A stretch of DNA of 64,000 bases, taken from NCBI RefSeq assembly GCF_013408535.1, contig NZ_JACBZA010000001.1, forward strand, positions 5,602,850 to 5,666,849. The letters are read 5' to 3'. The notes beneath the pieces are model-generated. The model was not told the origin of the DNA. It was given only the letters and a program-made list of their open reading frames with translations, and made no database searches. This DNA comes from Actinopolymorpha cephalotaxi. GTDB taxonomy: Bacteria > Actinomycetota > Actinomycetes > Propionibacteriales > Actinopolymorphaceae. A program made the position numbers and the translations under genes. How positions within the stretch are numbered: position 1 is the stretch's first letter; the number at the start of each line of letters is the position of its first letter. Shown here one piece after another: positions 24,407-32,483 of this stretch.

Positions 24407-25066
24407 TCAGTCACCGAGGATGCGCCGCACCTCGCCGGCCAGGGCCTCGCCGAGTACGCGGTTGTTGTCCTCGGTGAAGTGGATACCGTCGACACCGTCG
24501 GTGCTGATGACCGAGCCCGCGTCGAAGAACGGGATCTTCAGGAAACTCGCCAGCGCCTCGTACTTCCTCGCGAGTTCGATCGTCTTCTCCCGGCCACCCT
24601 CGAAGATCACCTCGAACCATGGGTGTCCCATTTCGGCCAGCGGCGGCGGTGCGACCAGCAGCACCCTCGGCGCCGGATAGGCGGTGCCGACCCCGCCGGC
24701 CGAGGTGAGGACCTGGGAGAGCAGGAGGGACATGCCGGTAGCGATCTCGTTCGGCGTGCGCCGCAGGTAGGACTTGGTGTCATTCGTACCGAGCATCACG
24801 ACGACCAGATCGAGCGGCAGGTGGCTGGCCAGCGCGGACGGGAGGTACGTCGAACCGTTGAGCCGCGGGTCGGCCGGGTCGTCGGCCGTCGTGGTGCGCG
24901 CACTCAGCCCTTCCTCCACGACGTGGTAGCCGTCTCCGAGCCGGTCGGCGAGCACTCCGGTCCACCGCACGTCGCGCGGGTAGCGCCACGACGGAGCGCC
25001 CTCGGCCACCGGCACCCAGCCCCAGGTGAGGGAATCACCGAAACACATGATGCTCTTGTCGGTCAT
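24407..25066 (-). CDS. SGNH/GDSL-family hydrolase
   Basis: A 219-residue cytoplasmic esterase-type hydrolase. Block I is IMCFGDSLTWGW with the nucleophile Ser, block III contains VVVMLGTNDTKSYL with the Asn, and block V is TDGVDGIHFTEDNN with Asp and His. The segment RYPRDVRWTGVLADRLG is typical of the arylesterase-like SGNH subgroup. AAGGGAG precedes the ATG at 25066. It lies 22 bp downstream of the DUF4190-like gene and probably shares its transcript. Confidence 0.9.
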   Translation of the reverse strand: MTDKSIMCFGDSLTWGWVPVAEGAPSWRYPRDVRWTGVLADRLGDGYHVVEEGLSARTTTADDPADPRLNGSTYLPSALASHLPLDLVVVMLGTNDTKSYLRRTPNEIATGMSLLLSQVLTSAGGVGTAYPAPRVLLVAPPPLAEMGHPWFEVIFEGGREKTIELARKYEALASFLKIPFFDAGSVISTDGVDGIHFTEDNNRVLGEALAGEVRRILGD

Positions 25067-25088
25067 CGAGTCTCCCTTTCGGTTTCGA

Positions 25089-25445
25089 TCACTTCTTCTC
25101 ACACAGAGGGTCGACGAGCCCCGCGTTCTCCAGGTAAGACTGCCGGAACTCGAAGCCGACAAGCATGATCTTGAACGCGAACAGCGCGACAAGCACCGCC
25201 ATGAGCGAGGAAGTCCCACCGGCGATCGCCACAGAGGCGTTGTTCGCCCTGCCCCGACGCAGGCGCACGAACCCCAGCAGCGCGAGCACAAGCCCGGCCG
25301 CACCGAGGACAACGGCGAGGAACCCCCACAGTGGTATCCAGGCGATGCTCAGGCCGATGATGCCGAGAGTCAACGACGCGAGGCCGAAGCCGTTCCGGCC
25401 GGACTCCCCCGGCCCCGAGACGGACGCGTGAACCTGCTCGGACAT
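25089..25445 (-). CDS. DUF4190-like small membrane protein
   Basis: A 118-residue protein with three hydrophobic stretches (GLASLTLGIIGLSIAWIPLW, GFLAVVLGAAGLVLALLGFV and SLMAVLVALFAFKIMLVGFE). A Gly-rich start (SGPGESGRNGFGLA) matches DUF4190 proteins, which have no known role. The C-terminal 20 residues are polar. GGGGAGGAGCC precedes its ATG. It heads a two-gene unit with the SGNH hydrolase. Confidence 0.75.
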   Translation of the reverse strand: MSEQVHASVSGPGESGRNGFGLASLTLGIIGLSIAWIPLWGFLAVVLGAAGLVLALLGFVRLRRGRANNASVAIAGGTSSLMAVLVALFAFKIMLVGFEFRQSYLENAGLVDPLCEKK

Positions 25446-25546
25446 GAGGGCTCCTCCCCGCGAGCGACAGTGGTCACATGCCTAGCAGACAAGGGATGCC
25501 CGCGACCAGACGTCGCCGTCATGCGATGTCGAAGCCGCGGTCCGCG

Positions 25547-26557
25547 TCAGGTCAGCTGGTTCTCGCTGACCTCCATCGCGAGCTGGTCCAGGTGCGTCAC
25601 CTTGGCGGGAAACTCCTGCAGCAGGTCGCCGATTGTCTGCTCGTTCGTCTGCTCGTCACCCATCCACCATGGTGCCGGAAGCTCGCCGAGCGACACCTGC
25701 ACCCGCTCGAACAGCGCGTGCAGATCGTGTCGTACGACGCTGAGGAAGAGGTCCGGTCCGGCCCAGGTGACGTCACCACCGGCATCGGCGTACGAACGCA
25801 GGATGTCGTTGATCGGCTCCGGTTCACCAACGCCGAAGATGTACGCCACCCGGCCCGCTTCGAGGGCCGCGCTGTCCTCCCGCACGGAGTCCCAGTCGAC
25901 CAAGACCGGACCTGACCTCGCCATCAGCATGTTGTGCGCCTTGAAGTCTCCGTGTGTCGTCACGCGGTCCGGTGCCCTCCCGCACAGCCTCTCGATCCGC
26001 GCGGACGAGTCGAGGATGCACGGTAGCCGTTCCCCCGCGAACTCCGACCAGGCCCGGTTCCGTCGCCGCGCCTCGGCGAACCACTCCTCCCAGGTCACTC
26101 GTGGCCAGAGCGGCCGGCTCCACCAGGCAGGTAGACCGGCCAGCTTCGACGGCCGCAGCCGGTGGATCCGTGCCATCGTCCGGCCGAGCCACTCAGCGAT
26201 GTCGTCGTCGGCTCGCAGTGCCCGATGCTCGACCCATCGGTAGACCCGGAACAGTCGGCGGTCGATGCGGGAGACCCATCCCACGCAGGGATCTACCGGC
26301 GGCACCGGCTCGGGCGTGTCGATGCCGGACTCCCTCGCACTGCGTTCGAACGACATCGCGACCTCCAGCTGGCCCAGCAGGTCCGCGCCCAGATACAGGC
26401 CTGCTGACATCGGCCTGTATCCCTTGATGAAGTAGCTGCCCATGCTGGTATCGAGTCGCCAGGTGTCGGTGTCCCCGCTTCTGACGTGGACGAGCCGGCT
26501 CAGTGGTCGCCCCAGCCCGAAGGCCTGCGCGATGGCTTGCGGGGTTGGCGTCTTCAC
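25547..26557 (-). CDS. APH-family phosphotransferase
   Basis: A 336-residue small-molecule kinase. It has RSGDTDTWRLDTSMGSYFIK, the catalytic loop RVTTHGDFKAHNMLM near residue 200 and the metal site PVLVDWDSVREDSAALEAG. HGD-N and the DWD in place of DFG are intact, so it should be active. GTG at 26557 is preceded by GGAGGGATC. It is 22 bp downstream of the double-GNAT gene, and the pair probably forms an operon. A short Thr/Glu/Gln repeat (DEQTNEQT) lies near the C terminus. Confidence 0.88.
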   Translation of the reverse strand: MKTPTPQAIAQAFGLGRPLSRLVHVRSGDTDTWRLDTSMGSYFIKGYRPMSAGLYLGADLLGQLEVAMSFERSARESGIDTPEPVPPVDPCVGWVSRIDRRLFRVYRWVEHRALRADDDIAEWLGRTMARIHRLRPSKLAGLPAWWSRPLWPRVTWEEWFAEARRRNRAWSEFAGERLPCILDSSARIERLCGRAPDRVTTHGDFKAHNMLMARSGPVLVDWDSVREDSAALEAGRVAYIFGVGEPEPINDILRSYADAGGDVTWAGPDLFLSVVRHDLHALFERVQVSLGELPAPWWMGDEQTNEQTIGDLLQEFPAKVTHLDQLAMEVSENQLT

Positions 26558-26579
26558 GATCCCTCCAGGCCATGGAGCC

Positions 26580-27497
26580 TCAGCTCCTGGTGTCGAAGCC
26601 GCGATCGGTGCGGGTCAGTTCGACGAAGCCGAGCTTACGGAACAGGGCGAGTTCGGCGTCGGCAGTCGAGAGGGCATACTCCAGCAGGCGGTCGACGTTC
26701 GCCATCCGGAGCCAGTCGGCCACCAACCCGAACAGCCACGTCGCGATCCCTCGCCGCTGGTAGTCCTCCAGGATGTGCAGGTTTCCGATGTCGGCCCAGC
26801 CGTCGTGCCGGGCCACGCGGCCGGCGTCGGCGAGGTTCTCCACCTCGATGTAGCCCACTCGAAGGTCGCCGAGGTAGGCCGAGAATCGGGTGCCGTTGAT
26901 GCCCACTGATCGGCGTACGGCAAGTCCGGGGATCGGCGGCTCGCCCACTCTGGGCAGGTCTTCGACCCGGGCGAGCAGGACTACTTCGGTGTGCTGGCCG
27001 TCGTACCCGAACCCGGCCCGCTCGTAGATCGCGCGCACGTGCGGCCACTGCTCCGGAACGCCGTAGATCCCCGGTGCCGGCAGCGCACCGTCGGCGGAGC
27101 GCCGAAGAACCCGCCAGGCGTCGAACTGCTGGTGGCAGGCCGCCGCCAGCACGTCACCCGCATGCTCGGCGTCGTTCCACGGGAAGTCCGGCGGCCAGCA
27201 GACCAGCCAGCGGATCTCCCCGAGACCGCGATAGCCCTCACCCACCGGCTCGCTGTCGCCGTAGCGCAGCAGGTGTGCCGCGGCGACCAGCCGGTCGTGC
27301 TGGACCGCGACCAGCGTGCGGCGTTCGGCAACCCAGGGATCGACGATCGGCTCGCCAGGCTCGCGTTCGAGTTGGCTCAGCACCGTGTTCGCCGACACCG
27401 ACATACCGGGGACGACCACCTGGATGTGGCGGTTGACCAGTACGGTGAGCTGCTCGCGATCGCTGCGGCGGAACGGGCGCACCTGAACGGACGACAT
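26580..27497 (-). CDS. Two-domain GNAT acetyltransferase
   Basis: A 305-residue protein with an N-terminal GNAT-like half (VRPFRRSDREQLTVLVNRH, TLVAVQHDRLVAAAHLLRYG) and a C-terminal half that holds the clear acetyl-CoA motif NLHILEDYQRRGIATWLFGL, then ADAELALFRKLGF. Only the second half looks catalytic, as in several antibiotic- and mycothiol-acetyltransferase-like proteins. GGAGG upstream of the ATG supports the start. It shares a 219-bp divergent spacer with the APH-like gene at 27717. Confidence 0.85.
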   Translation of the reverse strand: MSSVQVRPFRRSDREQLTVLVNRHIQVVVPGMSVSANTVLSQLEREPGEPIVDPWVAERRTLVAVQHDRLVAAAHLLRYGDSEPVGEGYRGLGEIRWLVCWPPDFPWNDAEHAGDVLAAACHQQFDAWRVLRRSADGALPAPGIYGVPEQWPHVRAIYERAGFGYDGQHTEVVLLARVEDLPRVGEPPIPGLAVRRSVGINGTRFSAYLGDLRVGYIEVENLADAGRVARHDGWADIGNLHILEDYQRRGIATWLFGLVADWLRMANVDRLLEYALSTADAELALFRKLGFVELTRTDRGFDTRS

Positions 27498-27624
27498 GAG
27501 CGGACCTCCAAAGGACAGCGCACAACGGCGCTTTCGTACGAACTGGAGGCCGCTATCGGTGCGGCACGGTCCGACACTACAACAGGGACCGGGCTTCCGC
27601 GAGGACCTGATCCTCTAGAGCACA

Positions 27625-27639
27625 TACGGCAAACGCGTT
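27625..27639. promoter_or_regulatory. TACGGCAAACGCGTT motif upstream of an APH-like gene
   Basis: This 15-mer recurs with one change (TACGGCAAATGCGTT) at 40351, ahead of the APH gene at 40400. Here it lies 78 bp before the APH-like gene at 27717. The core GGCAAACG|CGTT resembles the half-symmetric sites of LacI-type regulators. A shared control is inferred from the match alone. Confidence 0.45.
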
Positions 27640-27716
27640 GACCCAAGGAGCTGCGCTTGCTGAACTTTGCACGCTGACCCGACCGCGTCGACCGGAGAGC
27701 ATGGAGGCAGCCCCGC

Positions 27717-28619
27717 ATGTGCGAGCCGACCGAGGACCTTGTGCGGGCGAGCGCCGGCAATGCCCTCGAGGAGGTTGTCACTTCCGTTGACCTGGTGGCG
27801 AGGAGCTCGAACTTCCTTTACCGGTTGGAGACCGCCTCCGGCGCGGCGTACTCGCTACGCGTCCCGCGGTTGCGTCCGCCGGTGCTCTCGCCGTTCTGGC
27901 AGCACCTGCAGGACGTCTTCGGTCTGCGCTACGGCACCCAGCTGCTGTCCGTCGGCCCGATCCTCCGCGCCGTTGACGAGGACGGGCTGCTCCAGGCTCC
28001 GCGTCCGGTCGCCGGCACCACGGTCGGCGACCGGCCGGCGTACATCTTCACCTGGTTGGAGGGGACGTCGCGGGAGCCGGACGAGTTCCCGGACTCCACC
28101 GAGGTGCACGAACGGCTCGGGGAGTACGTCGCGCGCCTGCACCTGCGTACCTACGACACGTACGGAACGCTCACCGAGCAGGCCATCGATCCGGCCGAGT
28201 TCGTGACCCGCACCAACGCGAGCATGCGGGACACGATCGCGAGGTTCTGGTCGCATCGGCCCGACATCGGTGCGTGGTTCGAACGCCATGCGGCGGCGAC
28301 GGACCCGGACGTCTTCGCCGGTCATCTGGCGCCGATCATGCCGGACATCTCTGGCAACCAGTTCGTCTATCACGCCGGCACCTTGGCCGGAGTGGTCGAC
28401 CTCGACTCCTACGTCGTGGGCCCGCGCGAGCTGGAACTGGCGGTGGTGGAGACCTGCCTCACCCGCCCGGAGGACTTCCGACGCGGGTACGAGTCGGTTC
28501 TGCCGTTGCCACGCTTTGCGGAGTTCCGGGCGTACTGCCGGTTCTGGATGCTGGTCTGCGAGGGCGCCGGCGACCCGGACGTCGACGAGTTCCTCACCCA
28601 CCGCACCTACTTCGCCTGA
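27717..28619 (+). CDS. APH-like phosphotransferase with altered catalytic loop
   Basis: A 300-residue protein of the APH fold. NFLYRLETASGAAYSLRVPR is the nucleotide-binding region and PAYIFTWLEGTSREP the hinge. The place of the HGDxxxxN loop reads MPDISGNQFVYHAG, so the usual His-Gly is replaced while Asp and Asn remain. The metal site AGVVDLDSYVVGPRELELAV keeps DLD. It may be a weakened or specialised kinase. GGAGG lies upstream of the ATG. The Tyr/Thr-rich RTYDTYGTLTEQ segment lies near residue 145. Confidence 0.78.
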   Translation: MCEPTEDLVRASAGNALEEVVTSVDLVARSSNFLYRLETASGAAYSLRVPRLRPPVLSPFWQHLQDVFGLRYGTQLLSVGPILRAVDEDGLLQAPRPVAGTTVGDRPAYIFTWLEGTSREPDEFPDSTEVHERLGEYVARLHLRTYDTYGTLTEQAIDPAEFVTRTNASMRDTIARFWSHRPDIGAWFERHAAATDPDVFAGHLAPIMPDISGNQFVYHAGTLAGVVDLDSYVVGPRELELAVVETCLTRPEDFRRGYESVLPLPRFAEFRAYCRFWMLVCEGAGDPDVDEFLTHRTYFA

Positions 28620-28638
28620 CCGACCCCGAGGAGTGGAC

Positions 28639-28752
28639 GTGGCCGAACCGTTCGTCGGATGTGACCGGCGCGAGGCCCGCGACAGCCACGCTGTGACGAA
28701 GTGCAGATTTGCGTCGAACCGGCGACCCTGCGCTGTTTCGGACGTACTCTGA
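28639..28752 (+). CDS. Candidate 37-residue small protein
   Basis: A GTG start lies 5 bases after GAGGAG, an excellent ribosome binding site, 19 bp after the APH-like gene. The peptide starts VAEPFVGCDRREARDSH and holds three Cys in 37 residues. No family is recognised. It may be a coupled small protein or a relic. It ends 51 bp before the peptidase gene. Confidence 0.3.
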   Translation: MAEPFVGCDRREARDSHAVTKCRFASNRRPCAVSDVL

Positions 28753-28803
28753 AAAGGCTGTATCCGGGTCGTTCCACCGCGCATCCGTGGAAGGCAGGCT
28801 CTG

Positions 28804-29664
28804 ATGGAACTTTTCGAGTACGACCGCCAGGATCGCCGGCTCGGCCGTCACGTCGAGCACGACGAACGATCGCTGGCCTACGCAGTCGGTGTCCTCCCCC
28901 GCTCCGCCATCAAGACCGTCCACTGGGACAGACGGATCGGCATCCTTGACCAGGGCAACCTTGGTTCGTGCACGGGTCAGGCCGGCACCGGCCTCCTCGG
29001 CACCGACTCCACCGCCCGGCAGGGCCTGGTGAAGGTCGACATCACCGCAGCAGCCGCCGCCGCGTCGCAAGGCGTCTTCACCGCGGGATCGTTCCCCCTG
29101 GACGAGGACTTCGCCGTACGTCTGTACTCGCTCGCGACCAAGCTGGACGAGTTCACGGGCAGTTATCCACCCGACGACACCGGATCGTCCGGGCTCGGTG
29201 TGGCCAAGGCCCTGAAGGCGCTGGGGCTGGCCACGTCGTACCAGCACGCGTTCAGCCTGGACGCGTTGAACGCGGCGCTTCAGTCGGCGCCGGTCATGAT
29301 CGGTATTCCGTGGCTGAACAGCATGTTCGAGCCCGACTCCGACGGCCTCATCACCGTCGACAAGTCGTCCGGGGTCGCCGGTGGTCACGAGCTCGAGGTG
29401 AACGGCCTGGACGTCGACACCAGCACCTACACCCTCACCAACTCCTGGGGGACCGCCTGGGGTGCCGACGGGATCGGCCACCTGAAGGCCGCCGACCTGA
29501 AGTGGCTGTTGTCCCAGCAGGGCGACGTCACCGTGCCGACCTGGGCCCTGGTCACGCCCGAGCCACCCGACCCGGGGCCCGACCCCGATCCCGGCAACGC
29601 GGTCGACGACTCCCACCTGTGGGAGGTCGCCAAGCAGTGGGCGGCCGCGAAGGGCCTGACCTGA
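28804..29664 (+). CDS. C1-family (papain-like) cysteine peptidase
   Basis: A 286-residue papain-fold protein. The catalytic segment [15 protein letters not shown] supplies the oxyanion Gln (Q50) and Cys (C56). The His lies in [12 protein letters not shown] near residue 195 and the Asn in [13 protein letters not shown] near 212. No propeptide and no signal peptide precede the catalytic domain, which is unlike secreted papains. A Pro/Asp linker ([13 protein letters not shown]) joins a short C-terminal helix ([15 protein letters not shown]). Residues 75-95 are Ala-rich. Substrate unknown; cytoplasmic action is inferred. Confidence 0.87.
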   Translation: MELFEYDRQDRRLGRHVEHDERSLAYAVGVLPRSAIKTVHWDRRIGILDQGNLGSCTGQAGTGLLGTDSTARQGLVKVDITAAAAAASQGVFTAGSFPLDEDFAVRLYSLATKLDEFTGSYPPDDTGSSGLGVAKALKALGLATSYQHAFSLDALNAALQSAPVMIGIPWLNSMFEPDSDGLITVDKSSGVAGGHELEVNGLDVDTSTYTLTNSWGTAWGADGIGHLKAADLKWLLSQQGDVTVPTWALVTPEPPDPGPDPDPGNAVDDSHLWEVAKQWAAAKGLT

Positions 29665-29696
29665 CATCACCTCAGAACGCCGTAACAGGCGCCTAA

Positions 29697-29708
29697 CCCT
29701 CGCGAGGG
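29697..29708. promoter_or_regulatory. 12-bp perfect palindrome upstream of the acetamidase gene
   Basis: CCCTCGCGAGGG is symmetric and lies 103 bp before the acetamidase start and 32 bp after the peptidase stop. There is no T-run, so a terminator is unlikely; a protein site or chance GC symmetry remain. Confidence 0.3.
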
Positions 29709-29810
29709 AGAACCGAAACCTGCCGTTGTTACACAGTCGGTGAGCGCGCCCACCTGCTGGACCGGTGGCCGCGCTCACCGACCGGACAGCGACGCAGGGA
29801 AGGTACCTCG

Positions 29811-31199
29811 ATGCAGCTACAGAACCACCTGGGCGCCGTACGAAACGCTCTCGTCGACGGGCTCGGGCGGCGGGAGTTCCTCCGCGCCGCCACCGCGCTC
29901 AGCGTCGGCGGCGCGGCGTCGACGCTGGGCGGTCGGGCGTACGCCGACGAGCCTCGGCCGCGCGGCCGGCAACGGAATGGTTCACCTGGGACGATCCTCC
30001 AACCCCACAAGGGTCCGATTCACGGCAGGCACTACCTGGCGTCGCTTCCCGACCAGGTGCGGTGGGGTTACGTGCCCGCGGTCGGCAGCGAGCCCGTCCT
30101 GCGGATGCGTTCAGGGGAGACGCTCACGGTCGACACGATCTCCCATGAGGGCATCCTCGAGGACCAGGGGCGCGACCCGGTCGCCTACTTCGCCGGCCAT
30201 GGCGTCTCGCGGCGACAGGTCCTCGACGATGCCGTCGCCGTCGCCCGCGACTACTCACGGACCAGCCGCGACTTCGACGTCGACGGCCCGCACGTCATCA
30301 CCGGTCCCGTGCACGTGGACGGAGCAGAGCCCGGCGACGTGCTCGAGATCGAGATGCTGTCGATGCTGCCGCGCGTTCCCTACGGCGTGGTTTCCAGCCG
30401 ACACGGCAAAGGCGCGCTCCCCCGTCTGCCCGACGGAGGCGTTCCGCCGGGAATCACCCTGGACGAGATCATGCCGCCAGTGGCCACCGACGGCCGGGCG
30501 ACCGGTGACCCGACCAGCTACGGCAACGTGTCCACCTTCACTCCGGTACGCCGCGGCAAGGCCGGTTCACTGACCGGCGTCATGCCGGTCGGCCGGTCCG
30601 GTCAGGCGGCCTTCCCGCTGCACCCCTTCATGGGTGCGATGGGGGTCGCCTTCGCCGAGGCGTCCCGCCTCACCGATCCCGTACTCAACTCGATTCCACC
30701 GACCCTGGGCGGCGGCAACATCGACATCAACCTGCTGGGAAGCGGCGCCAGGCTCTACCTGCCGGTGTTCGCCGAAGGCGCGCTCTTCTTCGTCGGAGAT
30801 CCGCACCTGGCGATGGGGAACGGCGAGGTCGCACTGACTGCGATGGAGGGCTCCCTGCGCAGCACCTTCCGGCTCACCGTACGCAAGGCGGGCAAGGCCA
30901 CCGCCCCCTCGGTCGCCTACCGATACCCGTTCGCCGAGACGCCGGACGCGTGGGTGCCGGTCGGCCTGTCGGATCCGGATGGAGTTCAGAACGGACAGGG
31001 CAACGATCTCGACATCGCGATGCGGCGCGCCGTGGTCAACGCACTCGACTTCCTCGAACACGACCGCGGCATGGACCGGCCCGTCGCGTACGCCTACCTG
31101 TCCGCGGCGGCCAACTTCGAGGTCTCACAAGTCGTCGACAAGACCGTCGGCGTGCACGGCGTGATCCAGAAGGCTCACTTCGACGGCCACGTCCACTGA
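29811..31199 (+). CDS. Tat-exported acetamidase/formamidase-family protein
   Basis: A 462-residue FmdA/AmdA-family protein. Residues 1-45 are a Tat signal (GRREFLRAATALSVGGA, cleavage after AYA). The mature part has LRMRSGETLTVDTISHEG, GPVHVDGAEPGDVLEIEML, PLHPFMGAMGVAF, GGGNIDINLLGSGARLYLPV, GALFFVGDPHLAMGNGE and AYAYLSAAANFEVSQVVD, all typical of this zinc amidohydrolase family. Most acetamidases are cytoplasmic, so Tat export is unusual and suggests a cofactor loaded before export or an extracellular amide. The 3' end overlaps the convergent nitroreductase gene by 25 bp. Confidence 0.9.
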   Translation: MQLQNHLGAVRNALVDGLGRREFLRAATALSVGGAASTLGGRAYADEPRPRGRQRNGSPGTILQPHKGPIHGRHYLASLPDQVRWGYVPAVGSEPVLRMRSGETLTVDTISHEGILEDQGRDPVAYFAGHGVSRRQVLDDAVAVARDYSRTSRDFDVDGPHVITGPVHVDGAEPGDVLEIEMLSMLPRVPYGVVSSRHGKGALPRLPDGGVPPGITLDEIMPPVATDGRATGDPTSYGNVSTFTPVRRGKAGSLTGVMPVGRSGQAAFPLHPFMGAMGVAFAEASRLTDPVLNSIPPTLGGGNIDINLLGSGARLYLPVFAEGALFFVGDPHLAMGNGEVALTAMEGSLRSTFRLTVRKAGKATAPSVAYRYPFAETPDAWVPVGLSDPDGVQNGQGNDLDIAMRRAVVNALDFLEHDRGMDRPVAYAYLSAAANFEVSQVVDKTVGVHGVIQKAHFDGHVH

Positions 31200-32206
31200 T
31201 CCTCGAGGGTGCAACACACGTCGTCGGCCACGACGTCGGCGAGCGGACGGGGAGGCGTGGACGCGACCGACGGTCCCCAGCCGAGTCGCAGCCTCACCTG
31301 GGCGGGTCCGCCCGCCCGCAACTGGTACGACGGCCCGAACGTGCCGGGCCAGCCCACCGACCCGTCGAGCCCGTCGAACCCGTGGGACCCGCCAAGGCTG
31401 CTGAGCCTGTCGAGTTCGTCGAGCTCGTCGAGCGAGCCGGACAGGCCGTGCCCGGCCGCCACCAGGAACACTCGCTGCAGCGCCTGCCCCGCGACCATCC
31501 AGTCGCGCGGGCAGGCGCCTGCCGTGGCGGACGTGAGGGACGTGGGGGACGCGGCCGGCATGGTCAGGACCGCCCGCGTCCAGAGGTCCTCGTACGGCAG
31601 GGGACACAGCCCACCATCCAGTACGCCGTCCCGACAGCCCGCCCCGTCCAGGTCCGCCGGCCCGTCGTGGTGTCCGTCGTCCGCCCAGCTCAGGGTGGTT
31701 CCCTCCGCGGCCGCCGCGCGTTCCAGCTCGAGCCGGATCGCGGGCGGGATCCGGCGGTCGGCGTACGGAAGCCGGCCCTGCCGCGGCCGGTACAGATGAA
31801 GGAGAAGTCCGGCCAGGCAGACCTCCGCGCCCGGCCCCGGCCAGACCCGGACCTGCGCGAGGAGGTCCGGCCGGCTCGGGTCGGGAAGCAGCCTCGTGGT
31901 CGTACCCCGCGCCAGCGCCGCCGCTGCGACTCGCAGGTTGAACAACGCCGCGCCGACGCAGACCATCGCCCGTCGTCCACCAGAGTCCTCGCCGAAGTCG
32001 CCGGGGTCCTCGCCGAAGTCGGCAGAGCTCTCGCCGGGATCCCGGGACACGTCCACGGTGTCGCCGTCGACGTCGAACCGCCACGGCCGGGCCTCGTACG
32101 TGGTCGGCGCCAGGATCGCGGCGCGGACGAGGAGTTCGCGTTCGGTCGGGTCGAGTTCACGCGCGATCATGGGACGCCTCTGCCCGGATGCGCCTTCGGC
32201 GGACAT
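31175..32206 (-). CDS. Acg-like nitroreductase-family protein
   Basis: A 343-residue member of the Acg/Rv3131 group of flavin-less nitroreductase-fold proteins. It shows LVRAAILAPTTYEARPWRFDVDGDTVDV, given as the region of residues 28-55, then FNLRVAAAALARGTTTRLLPDP, QALQRVFLVAAGHGL and the end AQVRLRLGWG with PRPLADVV. Mycobacterial relatives are dormancy-regulon proteins. Two low-complexity inserts are present: a GEDPGDFGEDSGG block near residue 65 and an Asp/Leu-rich block near residue 265. AGAGGG precedes the ATG at 32206. Confidence 0.82.
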   Translation of the reverse strand: MSAEGASGQRRPMIARELDPTERELLVRAAILAPTTYEARPWRFDVDGDTVDVSRDPGESSADFGEDPGDFGEDSGGRRAMVCVGAALFNLRVAAAALARGTTTRLLPDPSRPDLLAQVRVWPGPGAEVCLAGLLLHLYRPRQGRLPYADRRIPPAIRLELERAAAAEGTTLSWADDGHHDGPADLDGAGCRDGVLDGGLCPLPYEDLWTRAVLTMPAASPTSLTSATAGACPRDWMVAGQALQRVFLVAAGHGLSGSLDELDELDRLSSLGGSHGFDGLDGSVGWPGTFGPSYQLRAGGPAQVRLRLGWGPSVASTPPRPLADVVADDVCCTLEDQWTWPSK

Positions 32207-32483
32207 GACGCCCTCTTTCTGCCAGACGTGAACTCGGTCCATAGAGGGTCCCGCTGGTCCCTGCGTCCGGGCTGCTACCGATGTCCCCCTTCGGAGTAGT
32301 CGAACGTCCCTGACCTCAAGGCCCTTTTCCTCCCCCGCGCTTCCCGCGCAGCCTGCGCCACGTCCGTCGACGCGCCCCGTGACCACGTTCGTACAACAGC
32401 GGGGTTTCGAGTTGTTTGAGCGGCTGAAGTGGTCCCTGCCGTTTATTACGCTTTGCTCATCTGCCGACTGAATGGAGTGCCCG

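Noticed and set aside
29665-29810. Riboswitch (guanidine type) upstream of the amidase
   Set aside because: I could not find the conserved helices or motifs of a known class; only a 12-bp palindrome is present.
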